NCBI RefSeq assembly: GCF_013184745.1
Contig: NZ_JAATVU010000042.1
Location: 1 to 49,812 of the forward strand
Reading direction: 5' to 3'
DNA: 49,812 nt
Source: Mangrovicoccus sp. HB161399
Lineage (GTDB): Bacteria > Pseudomonadota > Alphaproteobacteria > Rhodobacterales > Rhodobacteraceae
Position 1 is the first letter of the stretch, and each line of letters starts with the position of its first letter. Below, in pieces: positions 16,020 to 23,858 of the stretch. The notes below the pieces were generated by a model that saw only the letters and a list, made by a program, of their open reading frames with translations, was not told the origin of the DNA and made no database searches. The position numbers and the translations under genes were made by a program.

Positions 16020-16493
16020 CTATTCCGCGGCCTTCAGCTTGTCGAGCGCGGCCTTGTAGGACGCGTAGTGGTCGCCTTCGTCGGCGGCGATCTGGCGGAA
16101 CATGTCGGCGACCTTCATGTCGCCTGCGGCCGCTGCCTCATCCGCGAACCGGACGTACATGACGGTGTTCTCGTAATGCTCCCCGGCCATTGCGTCGAGC
16201 AGGTCGGCCTCGTTGCCCGCGACCAGGCCGAGCGCGTCGGCTTCGCGGTCGAAATGCTCGTTGGCCTCGACATTGGCGTTCTCTGCGAACAGCGCTGCCA
16301 GCTCGGGATTGTCGTTGCGGCGCGCGAATTCCGAATAGGCGAGGTATTTCAGGTTGGCGAAGGCCTCGCCATGCATGGCGGTCTGCAGGTTCTCGACGGT
16401 CTGCGGGTCCAGCGCGTTCCCGGCCAGGACCGGGCAGCCGGCCAGCGGGCTTGCGGCGATGGTGCCGAGCAGGAGGGTGCGGAGAGGTTTCAT
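16020..16493 (-). CDS. Exported ferritin-like (rubrerythrin-type) diiron protein
   Basis: I start at MKPLRTLLLGTIAASPLAGC, where a signal sequence begins; an upstream extension is possible (MEPDL at 16508). LAGC at 17-20 resembles a lipobox, so it may be a lipoprotein. The 157-residue protein is a four-helix bundle with paired metal-ligand positions: E43, E77 and H80 in the first pair, E105, E139 and H142 in the second (AGEHYENTVMYV; AADEGDHYASY). The rubredoxin domain of true rubrerythrins is missing. Export of a ferritin-like protein is unusual and suggests periplasmic peroxide or metal handling. It is divergent from the PepSY/cytochrome operon across operator pair 3. Confidence 0.82.
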   Translation of the reverse strand: MKPLRTLLLGTIAASPLAGCPVLAGNALDPQTVENLQTAMHGEAFANLKYLAYSEFARRNDNPELAALFAENANVEANEHFDREADALGLVAGNEADLLDAMAGEHYENTVMYVRFADEAAAAGDMKVADMFRQIAADEGDHYASYKAALDKLKAAE

Positions 16494-16558
16494 GAGGTCA
16501 GGCTCCATGTTGCGGACGGTGCCCTTTGGGGGCAGCACGGCCACCCTCGGACGCGGTG

Positions 16559-16617
16559 CTGACAATTGCCTGACGGCGCCCGGAAATTTTTCCGCGGCTC
16601 CGTCAGGTGGCTGTCAG
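16559..16617. promoter_or_regulatory. Predicted response-regulator operator pair 3
   Basis: CTGACAATTGCCTGACGG (16559-16576, plus) and CTGACAGCCACCTGACGG (16600-16617, minus) lie between the ferritin-like gene and the PepSY/cytochrome b561/two-component operon. Both have the exact 11-bp CTGA step. Start-to-start distance is 41 bp, one helical turn more than in pairs 1 and 2. The intervening AAATTTTT is the most AT-rich point of the gap. Confidence 0.68.
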
Positions 16618-16688
16618 CCTGCTGCGCCAGTGTGGCGGCGTGCCCTGCTTCCGGGGCCGTCCTCCAGACCGAGAAAGGACATCCTGAC

Positions 16689-16973
16689 ATGACCCGCATG
16701 AAAGCCGCGCTGGCCGCCCTCGTTCCCTGCCTGTGCCTCGCCGCCGGGGCGGCCGCCGCCAGCCCGACCTGCACTGCCGAGCCGCAATCCGCCTGGCTGA
16801 CAGAGGCGCAGATGAAGCAGAAGATCGCCGAGATGGGCTATGGCGAGATCAAGGTGTTCCGGACCTCGACCACCGGCTGCTACGAGATCTACGGCTACAA
16901 CAAGGACGGGGTGAAGGCCGAAGTCTATTTCAACCCGGTCACCGGCGAGATTGTCGAAGAGAACCTGAACTGA
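16689..16973 (+). CDS. Exported PepSY-domain protein (paralogue 2)
   Basis: Start chosen at ATG 16689 (MTRMKAALAALVPCLCLAAGAAAA, a signal peptide). The mature 70-residue part is a single PepSY repeat with two cysteines (C28, C64) and the core TGCYEIYGYNKDGVKAEVYFNPVTGEIVEE, closely parallel to CYEIDG...RRIEVTVDPATLRVI in paralogue 1. Cysteine spacing is similar in both, suggesting a periplasmic disulfide. It is followed after two bases by the cytochrome b561 gene and heads a four-gene operon with the second two-component system. Confidence 0.85.
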   Translation: MTRMKAALAALVPCLCLAAGAAAASPTCTAEPQSAWLTEAQMKQKIAEMGYGEIKVFRTSTTGCYEIYGYNKDGVKAEVYFNPVTGEIVEENLN

Positions 16974-16975
16974 CG

Positions 16976-17560
16976 ATGGCGGATCTCGGCTGGGGTACCG
17001 CCCGCAACGGGCGGATCCGGGTGTGGGACCCGTTCGTTCGGGTCTTCCACTGGAGCGTCGTGGCCGCCGTCATCCTGAACCAGGCGGTGCTCGATCCCGG
17101 CAAGACCGCGCACCGCTATGTCGGCTATGCCGTTGCAGGCCTGCTGGCGCTGCGGCTGGTCTGGGGCTTCGCCGGGACGCGGCATGCGCGGTTCCGCGAT
17201 TTCGCCGCGCCGCCGGGCCGGGTCCTGCGGCACCTGGCGGCCGCGCTGCGCGGGCGCGATCCGCGCTATGTCGGGCACAACCCGGCGGGCGGCGCGATGA
17301 TGCTGGCGCTGATGGCGCTGCTGGCGGCGATCTGCCTGACCGGATGGATGCAGAAGCTCGACATGTTCTGGGGGGTGATCTGGGTGGAGGATCTCCACGC
17401 GATCCTGGCCGATCTGCTGGTCTGGATGGCTCTGCTGCATGCGGCGGCGGCTGTCCTGGAGAGCTTCCGCCACCGCGAGAACCTGATCTGGTCGATGGTC
17501 GACGGCCGCAAGCGGGCGGAGCGGCCCGGGGAGGCCGGGCATGCGGGTCCTGCTGGTTGA
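16976..17560 (+). CDS. Cytochrome b561-type membrane diheme protein
   Basis: The 194-residue protein has four membrane helices and the usual heme-ligand histidines: FHWS in helix 1, HRYVGYA before helix 2, GHNPAGGAMM at helix 3 and DLHAILADLLVWMALLHAAAA in helices 3-4. Such proteins move electrons between the quinol pool or a periplasmic donor and a soluble partner, and often sit with PepSY proteins and cytochromes c. The gene starts two bases after the PepSY stop and its end overlaps the response regulator by 20 bp, so PepSY, cytochrome b, regulator and kinase form one transcript. Confidence 0.9.
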   Translation: MADLGWGTARNGRIRVWDPFVRVFHWSVVAAVILNQAVLDPGKTAHRYVGYAVAGLLALRLVWGFAGTRHARFRDFAAPPGRVLRHLAAALRGRDPRYVGHNPAGGAMMLALMALLAAICLTGWMQKLDMFWGVIWVEDLHAILADLLVWMALLHAAAAVLESFRHRENLIWSMVDGRKRAERPGEAGHAGPAG

Positions 17561-18221
17561 GGACAGCGCGAGGCTGTCCGAACTGATCGTCGCCGGCCTT
17601 TCGGCGGCGGGCTTCGCCGCCGATCCTGCCGCGACGCTGGCAGCGGCGGAGGCGGCCGCCGAGGCGGTGCCCTATGACCTGATCCTGCTCGATCTGGGCC
17701 TGCCAGACGGCGACGGGGCCGCCTTCATGCGGCGGCTCCGCCGGGGCGGCTGCCTCACGCCGGTGCTGATGGTCACCGCGCGGTCGGGGCTCGACGACAA
17801 GGTGCGGGGGCTGGACGCGGGTGCCGACGACTACCTGGTCAAGCCGTTCGAGCTGCGCGAGCTGCTGGCGCGCTGCCGGGCGGTGCTGCGCCGTCCCGCC
17901 GCCTGTCTCGGTCCGGTGCTGAGCTTCGGCGATATCGAGCTGGACTGCGCGGCGCGCCGCGTGGCGGTGGCCGGGCAGCCGGTGCACCTGCCGCCGCGCG
18001 AGACCGACCTGCTGGAACTGCTCCTGCGCCGGGGCGGCCAGGTGGTGGGCAAGCCCGCGATCGAGCAGGCGCTCTATGCCCTGGCGTCCGAGGTGACGCC
18101 GAACGCGCTGGAGGCCGTCGTCTCCCGCCTGCGCCGCCACCTGGCGCAGGCCGGTTCGGCTGCCGGGCTGCACACGGTGCGCGGCATCGGCTACATGCTG
18201 GCCGCGGCGGAGCGGCCGTGA
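17541..18221 (+). CDS. OmpR-family response regulator (system 2)
   Basis: The 226-residue protein has a receiver domain (E7-D8, phospho-site D51 in ILLDLGLPDG, then DDYLVKPF) and a C-terminal OmpR winged helix (VRGIGYMLAAAERP). It starts inside the end of the cytochrome b561 gene (20-bp overlap) and overlaps the kinase by four bases. It is paralogous to the regulator at 13083. Either regulator could bind the shared CTGA-N7-CTGA sites; cross-regulation is plausible. Confidence 0.92.
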   Translation: MRVLLVEDSARLSELIVAGLSAAGFAADPAATLAAAEAAAEAVPYDLILLDLGLPDGDGAAFMRRLRRGGCLTPVLMVTARSGLDDKVRGLDAGADDYLVKPFELRELLARCRAVLRRPAACLGPVLSFGDIELDCAARRVAVAGQPVHLPPRETDLLELLLRRGGQVVGKPAIEQALYALASEVTPNALEAVVSRLRRHLAQAGSAAGLHTVRGIGYMLAAAERP

Positions 18222-19615
18222 CCGGCGCGGCCGCACGGCGGGCCCGTCCGCTCCGGGTGCGGATGACCATCCGGCTGGGGCTGGTGGCGCTGCTGTTCTT
18301 CTCGATCCAGCTGCTCAGCGTCCTGTGGATCTACGTCCGCAACCCGAACGCGCTGGACGAGCTGCTGGTCACGGCCGAGGCCGGGCGCATCGCGGCGGCG
18401 CTGGTTGCCGCTCCGGAGGGGCCCGAGCTTGCCGATCCGCGGGCGGTGCCGGAGCCCTTCGCCGGCGGCACCACCCGCGCCTTCCTGATCCATGACTCGG
18501 TCGGCAACATCGTCCTTCGCCATGACGACGGCACGCTGCGCGTCGCCGACGAGCCGCCCGCCTCCTTCGTGGTGATCCGCACCCAGCGGGAGCAGCACGG
18601 CGCGCGGTTCCTGCTGTCGGGCACGCGGCGGATCGCGCTGGCGGGCCAGCCGCTCTGGATCGGGCTGGCGATCTCCGGCGAGGGGTTCCGCCCCTTCGTT
18701 CCGGTCATCGCCGACGAGATACGGGTCCATGTCATCTTTCCGCTGGTGCTGCTCTCGGGGCTCTACCTGCTGTTCAATTTCGGTGCGGTGCGCAGCGCGC
18801 TGAAGCCGTTGGAGGCGGTCATGGCCACGGTCGACCGCATCGACCCGGCGCAGGTCGGCCAGCGCATCGCGCCGCCCGCCCGGCCGGTGCGCGAGGTCGA
18901 GGCGCTGGTCGCCTCGGTCAACCGCATGCTGGCGCGGATCGAGCAGTCGGTGCGCGCGCTGCAGGATTTCGCGGCCGACGCGGCGCACGAGCTGCGCACG
19001 CCGCTGTCGATCGCCATGCTCAATGCCGGGGCGCTGCCGCCCGGACCCGCGCGCGAGGCCTTGCTGTACGATCTTCAGGCGATGCGGAGGCTGATCAGCC
19101 AGATGCTGGACATGTCGCATGCCGACGCTCTGGAGATCCCGGCCGGGGCGGAGGCGGACCTGGCGGCGATCGCGGCCGGGGTGGTGGCGGATCTGGCGCC
19201 GCTTGCGGTCGCGCGCGGGCGCAGCATCGCCTTCCGGCCCGCGCCCGGTCCGCTGCCTGTCCGCGGCCATGCGGATGCCATCGGCCGCGCCCTGCGGAAT
19301 CTCGTGGAGAATGCGCTCCAGCATGGCCCTCCAGGCAGCGAGGTCGCCGTGTCCTGCGGTCCGGGCGCGCAGATCTGCGTGCGCGATTCCGGCCCGGGCA
19401 TTCCGCCGGAGCGGCGCGCCGAGGTGCTGCAGCGCCACCGGCGGCTCGCCCCGGGCGATGGCGGCGGGGCGGGCCTCGGCCTCGCGATCGCCCGGACGAT
19501 CATGGCCGCGCATCGCGGACGGATCGAAATCGGCGATGCCCCGGGCGGCGGCGCGGCTGTCCGGCTGGACTTCCGCCGAGGCGGTTCTGCCGACGGCGGC
19601 GAAGGCAGCGCCTGA
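18218..19615 (+). CDS. Sensor histidine kinase (system 2)
   Basis: GTG start at 18218 overlapping the regulator stop. The 465-residue kinase has a first membrane helix (~20-40), a periplasmic sensor (~41-170), a second helix (~170-190), HAMP-like linker, H-box FAADAAHELRTPLSI with phospho-His 257, N-box (NLVENALQHG), and G-boxes (RDSGPGIP; GGGAGLGLAIARTI). Similar architecture to the first kinase but with a different sensor sequence, so a different signal is likely. It ends the operon that began at the second PepSY gene. Confidence 0.92.
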   Translation: MTGAAARRARPLRVRMTIRLGLVALLFFSIQLLSVLWIYVRNPNALDELLVTAEAGRIAAALVAAPEGPELADPRAVPEPFAGGTTRAFLIHDSVGNIVLRHDDGTLRVADEPPASFVVIRTQREQHGARFLLSGTRRIALAGQPLWIGLAISGEGFRPFVPVIADEIRVHVIFPLVLLSGLYLLFNFGAVRSALKPLEAVMATVDRIDPAQVGQRIAPPARPVREVEALVASVNRMLARIEQSVRALQDFAADAAHELRTPLSIAMLNAGALPPGPAREALLYDLQAMRRLISQMLDMSHADALEIPAGAEADLAAIAAGVVADLAPLAVARGRSIAFRPAPGPLPVRGHADAIGRALRNLVENALQHGPPGSEVAVSCGPGAQICVRDSGPGIPPERRAEVLQRHRRLAPGDGGGAGLGLAIARTIMAAHRGRIEIGDAPGGGAAVRLDFRRGGSADGGEGSA

Positions 19616-19694
19616 CGGCGGTCCCGGCCGCCGCTGCCCCGCATGCGGTCCCTGCGCGGCTGCGCGGGGCCGCGGACGAATCTGCGTGGCGGTG

Positions 19695-19747
19695 CCGCAT
19701 ATGATCCAGCGCAACGACAGGGGCCCGGCGCCGCGGATCATGTGCGG
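19695..19747. promoter_or_regulatory. Inverted repeat upstream of the DUF1254 gene
   Basis: CCGCATATGATCC (19695-19707) and GGATCATGTGCGG (19735-19747) are inverted copies with 12 of 13 matches, separated by 27 bases. AT-rich AAAATAAAAT follows directly. The element ends 36 bp before the DUF1254 start and could be an operator or an mRNA leader hairpin. No T-run supports a terminator. Confidence 0.4.
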
Positions 19748-19783
19748 AAAATAAAATGCCGTGAAAATTGACGGGAGGATCAC

Positions 19784-21256
19784 ATGGACAAGCGAACCTT
19801 TCTCTTGCGGAGCCTGGCTTCGGCCGCTGCCGGGCTGGCCCTGGCCGCGTCTTCCGCCCGGGCCCAGGCCCCGGACATCACGCCCGGCGAGGCGCGCGCC
19901 ATTGCCAGGGACGCCTATGTCTACGGCTATCCGCTGGTCGAGAACTACCGCATCCAGTACACTTATTTCGTCGACGGCAGCGGCGCCGAATACAAGGGCC
20001 CGTGGAACACGCTGATCAATATCGCGCGTCTCTACACGCCCGAGGACACCGCGATCCAGACGCCGAATTCCGACACGCCCTATTCGATGCTCGGCGCCGA
20101 CCTGCGCGCGGGGCCGCTCGTGCTGAGGGTGCCCGAAATCGAAAAGGGCCGCTACTATTCCCTGCAGTTCATCGACGCCTACACGTTCAATTTCGACTAT
20201 GTCGGCAGCCGGACCACCGGCAACGGCGGCGGAACCTATCTGCTGGCCGGGCCGGGCTGGTCCGGCGACGCTCCGGCAGGGATCGACAAGGTGCTGCGGT
20301 CCGAGACCGAGTTCGCGCTCGTGATCTACCGGACCCAGATGATGGGGCCGGACGATCTGGACAACGTGAAGAAGATCCAGTCGGGCTACGGGGTCCAGCC
20401 GCTCGCGGCGTTTCTCGGCCAGTCCGCTGCGGGCGCGGAGGCGCCGCCGCTGGAGAAGCCGAACGTCCTGCCGACCCGGGTCACGGTCGCTCACCCGGTG
20501 ACGCAGGCATTGGTGCCGGTCGCCCAGAAGGAAGAGCGCACCGATCCGAAATTCTTCGAGATCCTCGACCTGACGCTCAAGCTGGGGCCGGTTCCGGAGG
20601 CCGAGAAGGACATCCGCGCCGAGATGGCCAGGCTCGGCATCGGCACGGAAGCGGGCTTCGATGCCGCCAAGCTGCCGCCGGAAATCCTCGCGGCAGTGAA
20701 GGCAGGGATGTCCGATGCCTGGGACGCTTTCGGCACTTTCAAGAAGACGCAGATCGAGACCGGCAAGGTGACTTCGGCCGATCTGTTCGGAACGCGGGCG
20801 AAGATCGGCGGGAACTGGATGTACCGCATGGCCGCGGTGATCCTGGGGATCTACGGCAATTCGCCGGAGGAGGCGCTGTATCCGGCGCTGCAGGTCGATT
20901 CCGGCGGCCAGGGCCTGTCGGGCGCCAATGCCTATACGGTGACCTTTCCCAAGGGCCAGCTGCCCCCGGTCAAGGCCTTCTGGTCGGTGACGATGTACGA
21001 CCTGCCGCAGAGCCTGCTCGTGGCGAACCCGATCAAGCGCTACCTGATCAACTCGCCGATGCTGCCGGGTCTGGCGATGGACGATGACGGGTCGCTGACG
21101 ATCTACGTCCAGAACCAGCCGCCCGGAGACGGAAAGGAGTCGAACTGGCTGCCCGCGCCCGAGGGGCCGTTCTGGATGGCGCTGCGGCTCTACTGGCCCG
21201 ATGACGCCGCCCTGAAGGGCGAATGGACGGCCCCCAAGGTCGTGAAGGCGCATTGA
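19784..21256 (+). CDS. Exported DUF1254/DUF1214 domain protein
   Basis: The 490-residue protein has a signal peptide with a Tat-like hydrophobic core (MDKRTFLLRSLASAAAGLAL, then AASSARAQA; only one Arg, so Tat is doubtful). The DUF1254 domain follows (ARDAYVYGYPLVENYRIQYTYF; TPNSDTPYSMLGADLRAGPLVL), then DUF1214 near the C terminus (GANAYTVTFPKGQLPPVKAFW, SLTMY-like VTMYD; QNQPPGDGKESNWLPAP). These proteins are common in proteobacteria, of unknown biochemical role. GGGAGG lies eight bases before the ATG. It is monocistronic as far as can be seen. Confidence 0.92.
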   Translation: MDKRTFLLRSLASAAAGLALAASSARAQAPDITPGEARAIARDAYVYGYPLVENYRIQYTYFVDGSGAEYKGPWNTLINIARLYTPEDTAIQTPNSDTPYSMLGADLRAGPLVLRVPEIEKGRYYSLQFIDAYTFNFDYVGSRTTGNGGGTYLLAGPGWSGDAPAGIDKVLRSETEFALVIYRTQMMGPDDLDNVKKIQSGYGVQPLAAFLGQSAAGAEAPPLEKPNVLPTRVTVAHPVTQALVPVAQKEERTDPKFFEILDLTLKLGPVPEAEKDIRAEMARLGIGTEAGFDAAKLPPEILAAVKAGMSDAWDAFGTFKKTQIETGKVTSADLFGTRAKIGGNWMYRMAAVILGIYGNSPEEALYPALQVDSGGQGLSGANAYTVTFPKGQLPPVKAFWSVTMYDLPQSLLVANPIKRYLINSPMLPGLAMDDDGSLTIYVQNQPPGDGKESNWLPAPEGPFWMALRLYWPDDAALKGEWTAPKVVKAH

Positions 21257-21918
21257 GCGTCCGGTCATCGCCCGGGCGGGCCGCCGCGGGATTTCCTCTG
21301 CCGGATGCGCGGCTTCAACGATGCGGTGCAGGCACTTCGGCCGGGACGGCATCGCCCTTGGCCTCGGTTCCCGGAGGTTGCCCGGCCCGGACCGCCGGGC
21401 AAGGGCCTGCACGCGGAACGAGTTGGCTTGGAGGCGGCGCGGTTTCCCGTCTTGCCCGGTCCCCGTCCGGCGACAGGGACGGCAGGGTCCATGCCGCGGT
21501 CCGGGGAGGCCCCGGTCATGGCCGAACCTCCCAAGGCCTCGCCTGGGCGCAGTCCCGCCAGCCGGACGGTGCGCAGAGGCAGCAGCCAGCGGCATGATTT
21601 CGCCGCCAGCGCGGTGATGCGGCTGGGCAGGTTCGCCGGGGCCGCCTCCATCGCCGTGCCCTGGAGCGGCACCCGGGGCGGGATGGAGCCGCAGGCCTTC
21701 CGGGTGGTGGCTGCGCCTGTCGCGCAATGCGGCGGACCGGCCGGCGCCCCTTGCAGCGGGCTCCCGGCGGCAGGAAGCGGACGACGCTGCTTCCGTCTGT
21801 CTGTCCTGCCAGCCCGGTCCAGCGGTCCCGCCGGAAGAGGGCGCGTCCCGCGGCGGGACCAAGGCACGGCGGAGGGCCTGGACCGCGCCGTCCAGGCCTG
21901 CCGCAGGCGCGCGCGGGG
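21257..21918. other. Non-coding GC-rich stretch
   Basis: About 660 bp between the ends of the DUF1254 gene and the minus-strand LysR gene. Only compositional open frames are present. I found no domain signature, RNA gene or clear repeat. Confidence 0.45.
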
Positions 21919-22842
21919 CTAGGCGGCGGCTGCAGCGCTTGCGGCAATCCAGGACAGGAAATCGCGAACGTCGGGCCGGGCCATCGCGGCCGGGGTCGCG
22001 ACCGCGTCGTAGCCCAGATCGGTCGCGACCGTTGCAGGGAAGGGCTCGACCAGAAGCCCCGCGGCAATTGCATCCTGCAGCACCGGACGGCTGCCCAGCA
22101 CGACGCCCTGGCCTGCGATCGCCGCCTGCAGCGCAAGGTTGTAGTCGCGGAAGGCAAGCCCTGCGGCCGTCTCCGGAAGGCGGACGCCGAGCCGCCGCAG
22201 CCAGGGCGCCCATGCCATCAGTTCCCGCGTTGCCGAGTCCCGGCCGAGAGCGGCCATGTCCCAATGTATCAGCGGCACGCGGGCAAGATCCGCGGGCGCG
22301 CGGATCGCATCGGGACCGCTGGCCAGCGCCGGGCTGCAGAAGGCCGAGAGTTCCTCGCGGAACAGCCGCTGTGCTACCAGCCCTTCCTCCGGCCGGGCGC
22401 CGAAGCGGATCGCGACATCGGCATCTCCGCGCTGCAGGTCGGCGAGGGCCAGGGAGGTGTCGATCAGGACATCGGTGCCCGGGAAGTCCCGGCGGAAGCG
22501 CTCGAGCCGCGGCACCAGCCAGGCGGCGGCGAAGGACGGCTCGGCGCTGACCACCAGCCGCCGACGCCCGTCATGCGCACGGATGCGCGCCACGCCGCGG
22601 GCGAGCAGGCCGAAGCCCTGTGCTAGTTCCGCCAGCCCCTCCGATCCCGCTGCGGTCAGCCGCAGCCCGCGGCCGTCGCGCTCCACCAGCGGCGTGCCGA
22701 GCGCCGCCTCGAGCCGGCGCACCAGCTGCTTCACGGCCGAGGGCGTGACGTTCAGCTCTTCGGCCGCGTGCAGGAAGCTCAGGTGGCGCGCGGTCGCCTC
22801 GAAGGCGCGCAGGGCATTCAGGGAAGGCAGCCAGTCCGACAT
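21919..22842 (-). CDS. LysR-family regulator, GcvA-like
   Basis: The 307-residue protein has an N-terminal LysR winged helix (LNALRAFEATARHLSFLHAAEELNVTPSAVKQLVRRLEAALG) and a substrate-binding domain (LVVSAEPSFAAAWLVPRLERFRRDFPGTDVLIDTS; DVAIRFGARPEEGL). The SFLHAAEELNVTPSAVKQ helix and 'DVAIRFG' are typical of the GcvA subgroup. It is divergent from an EamA transporter across 110 bp, the usual arrangement for a LysR controlling its neighbour. Inducer unknown. It ends in an Ala-rich tail (SAAAAA). Confidence 0.92.
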   Translation of the reverse strand: MSDWLPSLNALRAFEATARHLSFLHAAEELNVTPSAVKQLVRRLEAALGTPLVERDGRGLRLTAAGSEGLAELAQGFGLLARGVARIRAHDGRRRLVVSAEPSFAAAWLVPRLERFRRDFPGTDVLIDTSLALADLQRGDADVAIRFGARPEEGLVAQRLFREELSAFCSPALASGPDAIRAPADLARVPLIHWDMAALGRDSATRELMAWAPWLRRLGVRLPETAAGLAFRDYNLALQAAIAGQGVVLGSRPVLQDAIAAGLLVEPFPATVATDLGYDAVATPAAMARPDVRDFLSWIAASAAAAA

Positions 22843-22847
22843 GGGAA

Positions 22848-22921
22848 GGAAGATAATCTGTTTTCCGGCGGAAGATCAAAGCATTTGCGAAAAGGGCCGT
22901 TCCGGGAGAGAGGGGGAAGAT
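22848..22921. promoter_or_regulatory. Three GGAAGAT direct repeats in the LysR/EamA divergent promoter
   Basis: GGAAGAT occurs at 22848, 22870 and 22915, each followed by AA or CA. The steps are 22 and 45 bp, close to two and four helical turns. The site lies in the AT-richer middle of the divergent gap and is a candidate LysR target; the first copy overlaps the LysR start region. Confidence 0.35.
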
Positions 22922-22952
22922 CATCCGACGTCACGGAGCTGCAGGAGGCCGC

Positions 22953-23858
22953 ATGGCACAAGAGGCAGGACCGCGCCTGGCGGGCATGGTCGTCATCGTC
23001 ACGGGCGCCTTTTGGGGGCTCTACTGGATCCCGGTGCGGGCCCTGGCCGCCGCCGGGCTGCCGGGCGCCTGGGGCACGCTCGCCATCACCGCTGCGGCGG
23101 CCGTGCTGCTCGGCCCCCTGGCATTGAACGCCCTCCGGCGGGGGGCGCGGGCGGATGCGGCCGCCGTGGCGGCCACGGCGCTCGGCGGCGCGGCTTTCGC
23201 CCTCTATTCGGTCGGCATGGTCGAGGGGCGCGTTGCCGTCATCGTGCTCCTCTATTTCCTGACGCCGGTCTGGAGCACGCTGATCGGCCAGGTGGCCATG
23301 GGCTGGCGGACCCCGCCCCTGCGGATCGCGGCGATGCTGGCGGGGTTCTGCGGCCTGGCCGCGATGCTGGGCGCCGGGGGCGGCGCGCCCTGGCCGCGCG
23401 GTGCCGGGGAATGGATGGCACTTGCCGCCGGGATGCTCTGGTCGGTTGCCACGACCGCGATGCATGTCCGGCCCGCGCTGCCGCCTGCCGTCTCTGCCTT
23501 CGCGCTGGCTGCGGGCGCGGCACTCACGGCGGCGCTGCTGGCGCCGGTGCTGGGTCCGCTGCCGCAGGGCGCGGGCGGGCTTGCGGAACCGCTGGCCTGG
23601 GCTCTTGCCGCCGGGGGGCTGTGGTGGGGGCTTTCGGCCTCGGCGCTGCTCTGGGCCGCGGCACGGCTGGAACCGGCCCGCACCGGCATCCTGCTGATGG
23701 CGGAAATCCTCGTGGCCGCCGCCAGCGCCGCGCTGTTCGCGGGCGAGCCGCTCCTGCCTGCGGAGATTGCCGGCGCGGCGCTGGTGCTGGGCGCGGGCCT
23801 TCTCGAGGCCTGGCCGCAGCCGCCGCGACGGCGTCCCTGTCCGAAGGTCGCCATGTAG
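22953..23858 (+). CDS. EamA/DMT-family transporter
   Basis: The 301-residue protein has ten hydrophobic segments in two EamA repeats. Typical features are GAFWGLYWIPVRAL in helix 1, ALYSVGMVEGRVAVIVLLYFLTPVWSTLIG in the first repeat, and LWAAARLEPARTGILLMAEILVAAASAALFAGEPL in the second. DMT transporters export or exchange small metabolites; substrate unknown. AGGAGG lies seven bases before the ATG. The last few codons (PKVAM and stop) fall inside the first unit of the dedA-derived repeat array, so the 3' end has been rewritten by repeat sequence. Confidence 0.9.
   Translation: MAQEAGPRLAGMVVIVTGAFWGLYWIPVRALAAAGLPGAWGTLAITAAAAVLLGPLALNALRRGARADAAAVAATALGGAAFALYSVGMVEGRVAVIVLLYFLTPVWSTLIGQVAMGWRTPPLRIAAMLAGFCGLAAMLGAGGGAPWPRGAGEWMALAAGMLWSVATTAMHVRPALPPAVSAFALAAGAALTAALLAPVLGPLPQGAGGLAEPLAWALAAGGLWWGLSASALLWAAARLEPARTGILLMAEILVAAASAALFAGEPLLPAEIAGAALVLGAGLLEAWPQPPRRRPCPKVAM

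Noticed and set aside
19600-19620. A further CTGACGG operator at the end of the second kinase gene
   Set aside because: Only a single half-site; no second CTGA at the 11-bp step, and it lies inside coding sequence.
18191-22264. A 1357-codon open frame on the minus strand across the kinase, DUF1254 and LysR genes
   Set aside because: It is an Arg/Pro/Gly-rich antisense frame caused by high GC content; the sense genes on the other frames have clear domains.
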